64,000 bases of DNA from Infirmifilum lucidum (GCF_014876775.1 NZ_CP062310.1:907699-971698), one strand, 5' to 3'. Positions 16,982 through 25,481 are shown, counted from the first letter of the stretch. Notes: generated from the sequence alone by a model not told the origin. Program-made: numbers and translations.

Positions 16982-17491
16982 CTACTCGACCTTGATCCTG
17001 ACGCCTTTCTCCTTCTCCTTCTTGATCTTCTTCTCAACTGTAATTGTTAATACGCCATTCTTGTATTGCGCTTTGGCAGTCTCGGGCTTAATAGGATCTC
17101 TGAACGTCACCTCCTTGTAATACCTTCTCTCTCCGCTCGTAGAGATAGTTAGTGAATTCTCTGTAGCTTCAATGTTTATCTGCTCCTTATCAACACCAGG
17201 GATATCTACAACAATGCGGTAGTAGTCTCCCTCATCGAAGATATCAGTGAAGGGCTCTATAGTGTCTCTTATTACCGGTTTGACAGGGCCAGGCCTAATG
17301 TTCCCCCACTCCCTAACTTTAGGAACACCGTCAGGGCCTATTTCAACGGAAAAACCGTAGTAGTAAGGGCCTACCACGCGAGCGCCTCTACGCCCCTCTA
17401 TGAAGGGTTCGCGCGCTATTTCCTCGAACATTTTATCGAACTCATCCATCAGCTTCCTAACACGTTTAAACCACTCCTCGAACTCACTCAT
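16982..17491 (-). CDS. hsp20: Small heat shock protein, Hsp20/alpha-crystallin family
   Basis: A 169-residue ATP-independent chaperone that holds unfolding proteins. The alpha-crystallin domain covers about residues 85-160 (DIFDEGDYYRIVVDIPGV to YKNGVLTITVEKK), and the tail VRIKVE carries an I-x-I/V-like anchor. An AGGAG site precedes the ATG, and an AT-rich block (17522-17531) lies about 35 bp upstream. The gap to rps24e (17492-17685) holds only promoter-like sequence for both genes. Confidence 0.94.
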   Translation of the reverse strand: MSEFEEWFKRVRKLMDEFDKMFEEIAREPFIEGRRGARVVGPYYYGFSVEIGPDGVPKVREWGNIRPGPVKPVIRDTIEPFTDIFDEGDYYRIVVDIPGVDKEQINIEATENSLTISTSGERRYYKEVTFRDPIKPETAKAQYKNGVLTITVEKKIKKEKEKGVRIKVE

Positions 17492-17685
17492 AGGCTACTC
17501 CTAATATACTCTACAACTCGGAAATAAAAACTTTAATCGGACTCGCAGTTCAACTATTAATTCTACGGTTGCCTCTAGTTAGAGAGAAGGCATAGTAGTT
17601 TTCTCGCCCCTAATCTGCCTCCGGTAGCCCCGATTTTTCAGGAAAAATTTAATAATACTGCGACGTATGAGTCAGAGGAGCCTCT

Positions 17686-18000
17686 ATGTCTCAGAGTACG
17701 CTAAAGATAATCAGCGAGAGAGTAAACAGAATGGTGCCTAGAAGGGAGATAATTGTGGAGATAGAACACTGGGGTGGGGGTACTCCGACAAGACAACAGA
17801 TTGTAGAGACGGTCAGGAATATCCTAAACTTGCCCAGCTCTGATGTTGTTGTCGTGCGCAAGATACTTACGAGCTACGGTGCGTGCGTCACGAGGGCATA
17901 CATACACGTGTACGATTCCGAGAGCAGGGCCAGAGCCTTCGAGCCGAAGTACATACTCAAGAGAAACGGCCTGGTACAGGAGCAACAGCAGCAAGGGTGA
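17686..18000 (+). CDS. rps24e: 30S ribosomal protein S24e
   Basis: A 104-residue small-subunit protein, recognised by [23 protein letters not shown] near the N-terminus and the VRKILTSYG and [10 protein letters not shown] segments. The C-terminus ends in a glutamine run (QEQQQQ). A TATA-like AATTTAATAAT (about 17647-17657) lies near 30 bp upstream and GAGGAG sites precede the ATG. It leads an operon S24e-S27ae-kae1-bud32 with very short gaps. Confidence 0.95.
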   Translation: MSQSTLKIISERVNRMVPRREIIVEIEHWGGGTPTRQQIVETVRNILNLPSSDVVVVRKILTSYGACVTRAYIHVYDSESRARAFEPKYILKRNGLVQEQQQQG

Positions 18001-18007
18001 GGAGCCA

Positions 18008-18169
18008 ATGGCAGAAGTTCACAAGCTGTACGAGTACGACTACAAAACCGGGACTATAAGGCTAAAGAACAAGAAGTGTCCCCGGTGCGGCTCTATAATG
18101 GCCCACCACCTCAAACCCGTCGAGCGCTGGGCTTGCGGTAAGTGCGGGTATACAGAGTTCGTTCAATAG
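18008..18169 (+). CDS. rps27ae: 30S ribosomal protein S27ae
   Basis: A 53-residue zinc ribbon protein with CPRCG and CGKCG pairs and the [10 protein letters not shown] opening typical of archaeal S27ae. Unlike the eukaryotic form it has no ubiquitin fusion. It starts 7 bases after the S24e stop with a GAGG site, and kae1 follows 9 bases later. Confidence 0.95.
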   Translation: MAEVHKLYEYDYKTGTIRLKNKKCPRCGSIMAHHLKPVERWACGKCGYTEFVQ

Positions 18170-18178
18170 GGCTAAAGG

Positions 18179-19168
18179 ATGGTAGTTGTTCTCGGTATCG
18201 AGTCTACGGCGCACACTTTCGGTGTCGGTATAGCCACGGAACACGGGAATATTCTGGCCAATGCTAACAGAACTTACGTCCCACCGAGCGGGGGTATAAA
18301 GCCCAGTGAGGCTGCAGAGCACCATAGCCGAGTGGCCGCCGCCGTTCTCAGGCAGGCCTTGCAGGAGGCAGGCCTAGGCATCGGCGATGTGGATGCTATT
18401 GCCGTAGCTCTAGGGCCAGGCATGGGCCCCTGCTTGAGAGTGGGTGCGACCCTTGCAAGGTACCTTGCTCTGAAATTTAACAAGCCACTAGTCCCCGTTA
18501 ACCATGCAGTCGCGCACATCGAGGTAGCGTTACTGTCAACGGGCATGAGGGATCCAGTAGTAGTATACGTAGCCGGAGGGAACACTATTATCACGGCATT
18601 CAACGAAGGGAGGTATAGGATTTTCGGAGAGACGCTAGACATCCCCCTCGGGAACTGTCTCGACGCGTTCGCGAGGGAGGCAGGCCTAGGGTTCCCAGGC
18701 GTGCCTAAGGTGGAGGAGCTTGCAAGGCGAGGCTCGAGGTACATTGAGATGCCTTACGTTGTAAAAGGCCAGGATTTATCCTATAGCGGGTTGCTAACCT
18801 ACACCATTAAGCTCTATAGAGAGGGGAAGTACCCGCTGGAGGACATATGTTTCAGCCTTGTCGAAACAGCGTACTCCATGTTAGTGGAGGTTACAGAGCG
18901 CGCCCTCGCCCACACGGGGAAGCGGGAGGTCGTCTTAACCGGTGGAGTTGCCAGGAGCGAGATTTTGGCGAGTAAGCTAGAGCTTATGGCGAGAGCCAGG
19001 GGGGCTAGCTTCGCTAGAGTTCTCGGAGAGCTTGCGGGGGACAACGGCGCCATGATTGCCTACACTGGAGCCCTAGCGTACTCTGGCGGGGTCACGATAA
19101 ACGTGGAGGATAGCAGGATAAAGCCCATGTGGCGTCTGGACGAGGTAGACATCCCATGGAGGAGGTGA
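18179..19168 (+). CDS. kae1: KEOPS catalytic subunit Kae1 (tRNA threonylcarbamoyltransferase)
   Basis: Transfers the threonylcarbamoyl group to A37 of tRNAs to form t6A. The 329-residue ASKHA-fold protein has VLGIESTAHTFGVG at the N-terminus, the metal-binding histidines H109 and H113 in NHAVAHIEV, YVAGGNT, and GDNGAMIAYTG near the end. It is a separate gene, not the Kae1-Bud32 fusion seen in several euryarchaea. The bud32 ATG lies 13 bases inside its 3' end. Confidence 0.97.
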   Translation: MVVVLGIESTAHTFGVGIATEHGNILANANRTYVPPSGGIKPSEAAEHHSRVAAAVLRQALQEAGLGIGDVDAIAVALGPGMGPCLRVGATLARYLALKFNKPLVPVNHAVAHIEVALLSTGMRDPVVVYVAGGNTIITAFNEGRYRIFGETLDIPLGNCLDAFAREAGLGFPGVPKVEELARRGSRYIEMPYVVKGQDLSYSGLLTYTIKLYREGKYPLEDICFSLVETAYSMLVEVTERALAHTGKREVVLTGGVARSEILASKLELMARARGASFARVLGELAGDNGAMIAYTGALAYSGGVTINVEDSRIKPMWRLDEVDIPWRR

Positions 19169-19851
19169 TTCGCTATCTACGGGAACTGCTAGGCCTGGAA
19201 AATGCGGCAGTCATTGCCGTGGGCGCTGAAGCAGTACTTGTGAAGGGAGATATTTCTGGCGAGGCTGTCATAGTGAAGTACAGGCTAGAGAAGAGTTACC
19301 GCCATCCCTTGCTTGACGCTCACCTTCGAATGGGCAGGACTAACCTCGAAGCGCGGCTACTTGCAAAGGCAGGAATGTTGGGCATTAACGTCCCACATGT
19401 GATTTATATTGACGCTCAGAGAGGAATTCTCGTAACTAGCTTCATCAGAGGTAGGAGACTGAAGGAGGTTCTAGACGAGGGAGCCGACGGGGCGATGGTT
19501 AGTGAATTGCTGAGGCAGGCCGGGTTCATCGTTGCGAAGCTTCACACCAATGGAATCATTCACGGCGATTTGACTACGAGTAACTTTATAGTGTGCGACG
19601 GAGAGCTGTGGCTGATAGACTTCGGGCTAGGGTTCTTTTCGCAGCGCGACGAGGACAGGGGGACAGACATCCACCTGTTCTACAGAGTTTTAGAGAGCAC
19701 GCACCCACTAATCGCGCAACAGTTGTTGAAGTACTTCCTTGAGGGCTACCGAGTAGCTGCAGGCGAAGAATTCACAAAGCGAGTCCTCGACAGAGTATAC
19801 GACATAAGGCTTAGAGGACGCTACGTGTCCATTAGGCGGAAGAGCCTGTAA
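19156..19851 (+). CDS. bud32: KEOPS subunit Bud32 kinase/ATPase
   Basis: A minimal protein-kinase-like ATPase of about 231 residues that activates Kae1. It shows the lysine strand AVIVKYRLEKSYRHP, LEARLLAKAG, the catalytic loop HGDLTTSNF and the metal motif IDFGLGF. The frame is open slightly further upstream, but the family starts with a short segment like MEEVIRYLR, and this ATG is inside the end of kae1. Its last 20 bases overlap the convergent rio1 gene. Confidence 0.95.
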   Translation: MEEVIRYLRELLGLENAAVIAVGAEAVLVKGDISGEAVIVKYRLEKSYRHPLLDAHLRMGRTNLEARLLAKAGMLGINVPHVIYIDAQRGILVTSFIRGRRLKEVLDEGADGAMVSELLRQAGFIVAKLHTNGIIHGDLTTSNFIVCDGELWLIDFGLGFFSQRDEDRGTDIHLFYRVLESTHPLIAQQLLKYFLEGYRVAAGEEFTKRVLDRVYDIRLRGRYVSIRRKSL

Positions 19852-20572
19852 CCTCCTCAAAGAACTCCTCTGGATCTCCTGGATCAAGGCCTATCTCTCT
19901 GAAGTAACGGTACACGTTGCGAATGTCGTTACGCAGGAATTCTAGCGCATTTGGATGCGACTTCAGGACTGCTGAGCCGAAATCTATCACGATAACCTCA
20001 TCCCCCTCCTTAATCATTACATTATACTCAGATAAATCTGCGTGTACCAGCCCGGCTTCCTGGTAAAGTCTACGTATGAAACTCCTTAGAACATCTAGCA
20101 CTTTTTCGGGGTTGCTTGGCGGGCTATCCTTGAGTAGGGGGTAGGGCGAGCCGTTGCCTCCAACGAATTCCATGACTAGAATGTTCTCTTCGAAGGCTAT
20201 TGGCCTAGGAACCGGAAGGCCCACCGAATAGGCGCGCTTTAAATTGCGGAACTCCTTCCTGCACCAAGTATTCACAAATCCTATTGGGTCGCGCGGCGCG
20301 TTCTCAAAGCGGGGGTCGCCTAGAATATATTTTAGCCTACTCTTCCTGAACTCCGACGTCCAGACAAGATATATTTTCACTGCAACGTCTTCCCCTTTAG
20401 GGGTCTTCCCCCAATATACGCGGGCCTCCTTACCCGTGGAAACAGTACCGTACAGCTTAGCAAGAATCCCCCTGTTCATCAGCCTATATACGGCCATAAC
20501 AGTTCTATAGTCGAATACGTCCTCGAGAACCTTTCTTAACTCAGAGTCCCTCTCTAGTCTTCTTTCTCTCAT
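19832..20572 (-). CDS. rio1: RIO1 family atypical serine kinase
   Basis: Rio1 acts as kinase/ATPase in late 40S (here 30S) subunit maturation. Signs are the STGKEARVYWG nucleotide loop, VAVKIYLVWTSEFR, WCRKEFRNLKRAY, the catalytic loop HADLSEYN and IDFGSAVLKSHPNA. The 246-residue length is normal. It lies 3 bp downstream of a KH-domain gene on the same strand; that Dim2-Rio1 pairing is common in archaea. It overlaps bud32, another kinase-fold gene, tail to tail. Confidence 0.95.
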   Translation of the reverse strand: MRERRLERDSELRKVLEDVFDYRTVMAVYRLMNRGILAKLYGTVSTGKEARVYWGKTPKGEDVAVKIYLVWTSEFRKSRLKYILGDPRFENAPRDPIGFVNTWCRKEFRNLKRAYSVGLPVPRPIAFEENILVMEFVGGNGSPYPLLKDSPPSNPEKVLDVLRSFIRRLYQEAGLVHADLSEYNVMIKEGDEVIVIDFGSAVLKSHPNALEFLRNDIRNVYRYFREIGLDPGDPEEFFEEVTGSSA

Positions 20573-20575
20573 AAA

Positions 20576-21160
20576 TTAGACCTGGCTCCACCTCTCCCAC
20601 AGCTCCATCCTCCGCCTTTTAAGGCCGAAGCTCTCTCTTTCAAGGAACCTTGTGACGGTTTGATGCGACTGCCCCCTAACTAGCCTGGAAATGGCTTCCT
20701 TAGCAAGCCTCAACTGCTCGAAGTCTCCTATTAGGCCCACAACCTTGTCCCCGACGACTACTCTCACACCTACAATTTCTTCGAGTGTTTTCTTAAACCT
20801 GCCCTCTGAGCCTATGATTCGCGCCTTGATCCTCACGAGATCTGACTGGTTCCTGGCAACCTCGCTCAGATCTAAGACCTCAAAGTCATAGACATCGTCC
20901 GTGAGAAGTAACACGTCTTCAAGCGGGAACCCCAGGGCTAAGGCCTCAATAGCCTTCTTGGCCCTGAAGACATTGTACATTGTAGCCCCCTCTTTAGGCT
21001 CTACAAAGACAAGCCCCTTTTCACTGTCAACCTCCACCCTTACGTGGAATTCTTCCTCTATTCTACTCTTATTCAGACCGCCACGCCCAATCACGACTCC
21101 CAGCCGCTGGGGGTCTACGGGAATGGGCAGACGACCACTGATGCTCAACGCTAGGCACAC
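20576..21160 (-). CDS. KH domain protein, archaeal Dim2/Pno1-like ribosome assembly factor
   Basis: A 194-residue protein with two KH-like domains. The first carries the binding loop VVIGRGGLNKSRIEEE (about residues 21-36); the second has ARIIGSEGRFKKTLEEI near 135. Eukaryotic Dim2/Pno1 binds the 3' end of small-subunit rRNA, and the archaeal form interacts with aIF2 alpha; the role here is inferred. It forms a unit with rio1 and may begin at a slightly later codon than 21160. Confidence 0.88.
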   Translation of the reverse strand: MCLALSISGRLPIPVDPQRLGVVIGRGGLNKSRIEEEFHVRVEVDSEKGLVFVEPKEGATMYNVFRAKKAIEALALGFPLEDVLLLTDDVYDFEVLDLSEVARNQSDLVRIKARIIGSEGRFKKTLEEIVGVRVVVGDKVVGLIGDFEQLRLAKEAISRLVRGQSHQTVTRFLERESFGLKRRRMELWERWSQV

Positions 21161-21238
21161 CCCGTGAGTAACACAGATAAGTTGTTTAAAAGCGCTTTGC
21201 CAGAATTAGACAGTACTCCCAGAAGGATGACGCTCGAG

Positions 21239-21323
21239 TGCGGGGGCCGGGATTCGAACCCGGGCAGGCCGACGCCAGCGGAGCCTCAGTCCGCCCCCTT
21301 TGACCTAGCTCGGGCACCCCCGC
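21239..21323 (-). tRNA. tRNA-Leu(GAG)
   Basis: An 85-nt class II tRNA: acceptor GCGGGGG/CCCCCGC with discriminator A, anticodon stem GCGGA/TCCGC around loop CTGAGGC (anticodon GAG), a long variable arm of 14 nt and T-loop TTCGAAT. No intron. It sits between the Dim2-like gene and the methyltransferase gene at 21383. Confidence 0.96.
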
Positions 21324-21382
21324 GTCACCCTTTTCTGTCAACAAGTGGTATTAATTTTTTCCTTTCATTTTCTTATCTTGTA

Positions 21383-22237
21383 ATGTCCAGGAAGTACTTG
21401 TTCAAGCCAAGACCTGGAATTACTGTCACTCCGGGCACTGCAAAGAGTGTCCTTTGTGGAGCTAGCGAAGCTAGCATCGACTACGGCCTTGGGAGAGTCT
21501 CTGTTAAGCTTGAGGGGGATCACGCTGTTTTTGAAGCAGAAACAGGCGTTTTCCGCGTAAGTTTAGAGCTTTTGCGAGGCCTGGCCGAGTGGGATCGGGT
21601 GCTCTTTGTGCCACCTTCTGAGGAGCCGTACTTGGTTGAAGTCAGAGGCGAGCATTACTACAAGCTTAAATACCTGGGTGAGCTTGTAGCCCCCACTCTT
21701 GAGATAGACGGGGTACACATGCACAATATTGTCGGCACAACTCCCACGCGCGACGCCATGCGCAAGATTAGCCTCCTGAAAGTAAAGGAGGGGGAGAAGG
21801 GGCTTGACGTCTGTACAGGACTGGGCTATACGGCGATCGAAGCATGGCGACGTGGCGCGGAAGTGGTGACAGTGGAGGCCGACGCGAACGTGCTCTACGT
21901 CGCAGAGCACAACCCGTTTTCGCGGCAACTAGAGAAGGTAGAGATAGTTCTAGGCGATGCTTTTCAAGTTTTAGACGAGATGCCGGAGGAGGAGTTCGAT
22001 TTCGTGCTACACGACCCCCCTGTCTTCGCATTTGCTCCACGGCTTTACAGCCGAGAGTTCTACTTGAAGCTCACTAGGATTCTGAAAGAAGGGGGGAGGC
22101 TTTTCCACTACACGGGTGCTCCCGGCAAGCACAGGGGGATAGACATACAGAGGGGGGTTATAAAGAGACTGAGGGAAGCTGGCTTCGCAGTCACTCGAGT
22201 CGAAAGGGGGTACGGAGTAGTAGCGGTCAAGGTGTGA
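21383..22237 (+). CDS. SAM-dependent methyltransferase, archaeal COG2521 type
   Basis: The frame is open from 21164 across the antisense of tRNA-Leu, but the real start is ATG 21383, giving 284 residues. An N-terminal domain of about 120 residues precedes a Rossmann methyltransferase: GLDVCTGLGYTAIEA (SAM loop), VVTVEADANVL and the catalytic-loop-like LHDPPVFAFA. The family is conserved in archaea; its substrate is not known to me. GGRLFHYTGAPGKHRG near the end is also typical of this group. Confidence 0.85.
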   Translation: MSRKYLFKPRPGITVTPGTAKSVLCGASEASIDYGLGRVSVKLEGDHAVFEAETGVFRVSLELLRGLAEWDRVLFVPPSEEPYLVEVRGEHYYKLKYLGELVAPTLEIDGVHMHNIVGTTPTRDAMRKISLLKVKEGEKGLDVCTGLGYTAIEAWRRGAEVVTVEADANVLYVAEHNPFSRQLEKVEIVLGDAFQVLDEMPEEEFDFVLHDPPVFAFAPRLYSREFYLKLTRILKEGGRLFHYTGAPGKHRGIDIQRGVIKRLREAGFAVTRVERGYGVVAVKV

Positions 22238-22300
22238 AAATCAGCGGGGCTCGACTCCTCATCCATCGGGCCTCGCAAAGGCTCATCATTCTCACAGTTA

Positions 22301-22404
22301 CGGGCCCGCCGGGACTTGAACCCGGGACATCCGCCGAGCAGCGGCGACGCCGCCACGTCTACGGCTCCGAAGGCCGCCGCGCTTCCGGACTGCGCCACGG
22401 GCCC
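22301..22404 (-). tRNA. tRNA-Arg(TCG) with a 30-nt intron in the variable loop
   Basis: Outside the intron the 74-nt body matches tRNA-Arg(TCT) at 5778-5851 except for about 3 bases. The anticodon loop is CTTCGGA (TCG). An extra 30 nt (22329-22358) interrupts the variable loop after CCGTAG and before GTCCC. A bulge-helix-bulge site fits: exon CCGT pairs with intron GCGG, with 3-nt bulges AG^A and AT^G. This position is non-canonical. A closely similar intron sits at the same place in tRNA-Lys (51158-51298). A 62-nt insertion lies directly upstream. Confidence 0.95.
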
Positions 22405-22466
22405 CTGGCGTCATCTCACCTCCTTGTCATCACTCGTCAGGTGTCAACGCTCAATTCATCCGCCAC
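22405..22466 (-). ncRNA. C/D box sRNA candidate joined to the 5' end of tRNA-Arg(TCG)
   Basis: This 62-nt block separates the conserved tRNA-Arg promoter leader from the tRNA body and is absent from the sister tRNA-Arg(TCT). Read on the minus strand it has a 4-bp terminal stem GGCG (22461-22464)/CGCC (22407-22410), box C core GATGA (22456-22460), D' CTGA (22437-22440), a 3-nt spacer, perfect C' GTGATGA (22427-22433), a 12-nt guide and D-like ATGA (22411-22414). The predicted transcription start is about at its 5' edge, so sRNA and tRNA would be made as one transcript. The outer boxes deviate from consensus. Confidence 0.6.
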
Positions 22467-22488
22467 CTGCACCCTACTTCACGTGCTG

Positions 22489-22500
22489 TCTGATAAATTT
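22489..22500 (-). promoter_or_regulatory. TATA box for the sRNA/tRNA-Arg(TCG) unit
   Basis: AAATTTATCAG on the minus strand, with a flanking leader closely matching the one before tRNA-Arg(TCT) (about 34 of 41 positions). It lies about 26 bp before the inserted sRNA but about 90 bp before the tRNA itself. That distance supports a joint transcript. Confidence 0.65.
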
Positions 22501-22552
22501 TTTCTAAAGTAGTAACAGAAATCCCGTAGCAGGAAGGACGCTAGTGACTTGA

Positions 22553-25468
22553 TTACTGGATGATAATTGCGGGTCTCGCTGGGAGTGCTTGACGGGCCTT
22601 TGGCGCGCCCCTGGCCTCCTCCTCGGACAGAACCCTCACTCTCTTCCCAGTAACCTCCTCGTAGAGGCGTATCGCATCTCTGAGGGTTTGTTCTTCAATC
22701 TCTGGACTCACTAATAGGTCTAGCACGTCAGTGTTCTTGACTATAACTTCTACGAGCTTAACAGCCTCCTTCTGGTATCTGCGGTCAAGCTTGCTTAAAG
22801 CCTCGCGTATTGCCTGCTGGACTTTCCCGTGCTCGCGGAAGCTCTGGTTTACCATGTTGAGGAAGTCATACTTCCACCTAGAAGGCAGGACTATCGCTAT
22901 CTCGCCAATACTCTCGCTCTTTATAACTCTCAGTAATTCTTGTATGTCTTGGAGTACTTTCTGTACTATCCTCTCCGCTCTCTCCACCTCGTCATTAATC
23001 TTAGCCGCCTCGGGTTCTGGCCAGCGCTCTTTCACGATCAAAGTCCCCTTTCCTATCTTCTCCCATACTTCCTCGGCTATGTGGGGCGTGATCGGGGCAA
23101 GTATGAGGGTCTGGAGCTCTATGAAGCGCTTCAGCAGTTCCCTGTTTGGCGTACCCCTGCGCTTCAGGTACCACTTGAAGGCGTTTTGGAGGTTAAACAG
23201 GCCCTCCGTTATAACGTTCTTGGTGTTGAGCTTTTCGTATTCCTCCTCGACGTACCTCAGTGTGCGGTTCAAAACACTCTCAAACCACTTGTCGATGAAC
23301 TTCCACTCGACGTCGCCCTTGCCATAGTTCTCAACAGCAAAGGTATACCACTCATAGAGGAGATCTACGGCTCTTGAGGCGAACTCTGGCTCGAAGTTCC
23401 CGTCGTCTAGTCCGGTATTGCCCGCGTAGGCACTCGTTAGCCTTGTCGCATCGGCACCCCAGTAGTCGAGTGCCTCTCTCAGTAGGATGAAGTTGCCCTT
23501 GGACTTGGACATCTTCTCGCCAGCCACGTTAATCCAGCCGTTTATTGCGATACCCCTCGGCCAGTGCTCTGGCGGGAAAATTGCTACATGGTGCATTATG
23601 AAGAACACGAGGTGGTTCGGCACGAGGTCTTTACCCGAGACTCTGAGGTTCACGGGGTACCAGTAGAGGAACTCCTCTCGCATCTTCTCTACTAACTCAG
23701 TGCTGATGCCCAATTTTCTGCTCACTTCCTTGGCATCCCCTATCCCCAAGAAGACATAGTCGAACAACGAGTTGTCGAGCTTTTCCCAGTCTATCCCGTA
23801 TACCTCTGGGTGCTGGAGATACTTTGAGATAGTGTAGTATGCCATGTAGATCGTTGAGTCGCTTAGTGATTCGAGAACCCACTTCTCGTCCCATGGCAGC
23901 GGAGTCCCGAGCTCCCTTTCGTGTGTACACGCCCAATCTTCATACCAGTCTACGAGCCTGTGAAACTCCTGCTTGAGCTCAGCCGGCAGAAAGACCATTG
24001 AGTCTATGCACTTGTGGGCTTTAGCCTTCCATTCCCTGTCACTATACCTCAGGAACCACTGATCCTTAACTATTTTCACGTGGGTACGGGCCCCGCACCT
24101 GCAGTATACAGGCCTTGGAAGAGTGTAATGCCTCAAGGCGGCGCCTAGGCCGACAAGGTACTTTATTATATCCTCCTTAACTTCGTAGACTCTCTTGCCG
24201 CCCCACTTTTCACCATAGACTTCCGTCTTGAGAATACCATTGTAGAACTCCTTGGAGTAGACCTCACGCGTCGCCTCCTCCAGCCTCTCTCTATCGCCTT
24301 GGTAGCTAACCCCGTATTTCCTGACCACAGTTTCAGCGGGATACTTACCGTATCCCCCGAGCTCTATCAAGCTTACAGGCTGTACGGCGTCGAGTATGGA
24401 GGGATCTACGTTATACCTGTCGAGGAAGTGGGGATCCCGCTTCAAGTCTTCGAGGGCAACCCAGTCGAAGGGCGCGTGGGCAGGCACAGACATCACTACG
24501 CCAGTACCTGTGTCGTGCGCCACAAACGTAGCCGGTAGGACGGGAACCCTCCACCCTGTCACGGGATTTAGAGCGTAGTGTCCAACAAACTCCGCCCCTC
24601 TTACACGCCCAAGAACCCGGACGCTGTGGCCCTGATCTGCAAGCTCTTCGGCACCGTACGCTCCGAGAACCCACTTCTCCCCATCTACTTCGGCTATAAC
24701 ATATTCTGCATCAGGGTTCACCCAGATATTAACAGCCCCCCATACTGTTTCTGGGCGGTAAGTCAGGCAGGGATACGTGAGGCCGTCCTCCCCCCTGAAT
24801 TTAACTATTACTACCTCCTCTGGACTCACTCCGGCGTACTCGTCTGGTCTATCGTGATCCCCTACAACCTTTTTCTCCTTGGGGCACCAGACAACGGGGT
24901 GTGAGCCCTTTGTTATAAGCCCCTTCTTCCGCAGGAGAGTGTACTGCCACTGGATGAACTTGTTATAAGGGGGGTTGAGGTACGTGGTGAAGAACTCGCG
25001 CCTCCAATCAATGGACAAGCCATACCTGCTGAAATCCTCTCTAAAACCCTTTGAGAAGAAGCGCACCCAATACTCCGGATCCTTGAACTTTTCAACGTCC
25101 TCATCGCTGATACCCATCGACTTGAGTATGCCAATCTGTTTCGGATCCCCTTCTCTTACCCTCAGAGCAGCGGCGACTATAGGACCCCCTGTGGCGTGCC
25201 AGCCCTGGGCAAACAGGACGTTGTAACCTTTCATCCTCTTGAACCTGGCAATTATGTCCACTCTAAGAACAGTGTAGGCAGTTCCTAAGTGGGGGTACGA
25301 GTTGATATAGGGGTAGGGGAACGTCACAAAGAACTTGGGTCTACGAGGATCCGGATCCGCCTCAAAAACACCTAGCTCAGCCCAACGCCTCTGCCACTTA
25401 GCCTCAATGCTCTTCAGGAAATCCCTCTTCCTCTCGTCAACTTTTGGGAAGCGATCTCTGCTAGCAAT
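22553..25468 (-). CDS. leuS: Leucyl-tRNA synthetase, probable ATT start
   Basis: Class I synthetase charging tRNA-Leu. The HIGH-like motif PHLGTAY lies near the N-terminus, the editing domain is inserted in the middle and KMSKSKGN precedes the anticodon-binding helical region. The first ATG/GTG/TTG in frame is GTG 25327. However, upstream codons encode the conserved lead-in RDRFPKVDERKRDFLKSIE, then KWQRRW, back to a TGA just before. The only well-placed start is ATT at 25468-25466, 6 nt after GAGGTGG. With it the protein is about 971 residues, normal for archaeal LeuRS. The alternative is a truncated start at 25327. Confidence 0.93.
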   Translation of the reverse strand: MASRDRFPKVDERKRDFLKSIEAKWQRRWAELGVFEADPDPRRPKFFVTFPYPYINSYPHLGTAYTVLRVDIIARFKRMKGYNVLFAQGWHATGGPIVAAALRVREGDPKQIGILKSMGISDEDVEKFKDPEYWVRFFSKGFREDFSRYGLSIDWRREFFTTYLNPPYNKFIQWQYTLLRKKGLITKGSHPVVWCPKEKKVVGDHDRPDEYAGVSPEEVVIVKFRGEDGLTYPCLTYRPETVWGAVNIWVNPDAEYVIAEVDGEKWVLGAYGAEELADQGHSVRVLGRVRGAEFVGHYALNPVTGWRVPVLPATFVAHDTGTGVVMSVPAHAPFDWVALEDLKRDPHFLDRYNVDPSILDAVQPVSLIELGGYGKYPAETVVRKYGVSYQGDRERLEEATREVYSKEFYNGILKTEVYGEKWGGKRVYEVKEDIIKYLVGLGAALRHYTLPRPVYCRCGARTHVKIVKDQWFLRYSDREWKAKAHKCIDSMVFLPAELKQEFHRLVDWYEDWACTHERELGTPLPWDEKWVLESLSDSTIYMAYYTISKYLQHPEVYGIDWEKLDNSLFDYVFLGIGDAKEVSRKLGISTELVEKMREEFLYWYPVNLRVSGKDLVPNHLVFFIMHHVAIFPPEHWPRGIAINGWINVAGEKMSKSKGNFILLREALDYWGADATRLTSAYAGNTGLDDGNFEPEFASRAVDLLYEWYTFAVENYGKGDVEWKFIDKWFESVLNRTLRYVEEEYEKLNTKNVITEGLFNLQNAFKWYLKRRGTPNRELLKRFIELQTLILAPITPHIAEEVWEKIGKGTLIVKERWPEPEAAKINDEVERAERIVQKVLQDIQELLRVIKSESIGEIAIVLPSRWKYDFLNMVNQSFREHGKVQQAIREALSKLDRRYQKEAVKLVEVIVKNTDVLDLLVSPEIEEQTLRDAIRLYEEVTGKRVRVLSEEEARGAPKARQALPARPAIIIQ

Positions 25469-25481
25469 AAGGAGCCACCTC
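25466..25481 (-). promoter_or_regulatory. Ribosome binding site and ATT start of leuS
   Basis: The minus strand reads GAGGTGG (25481-25475), 6 nt, then ATT GCT AGC. No ATG, GTG or TTG occurs in this frame between the upstream TGA and codon GTG 25327, so this site decides the start. Confidence 0.6.

Noticed and set aside
21164-21382. Longer methyltransferase start reading through tRNA-Leu
   Set aside because: The extension is the antisense of tRNA-Leu(GAG) and has no protein-like conservation; ATG 21383 fits the domain.
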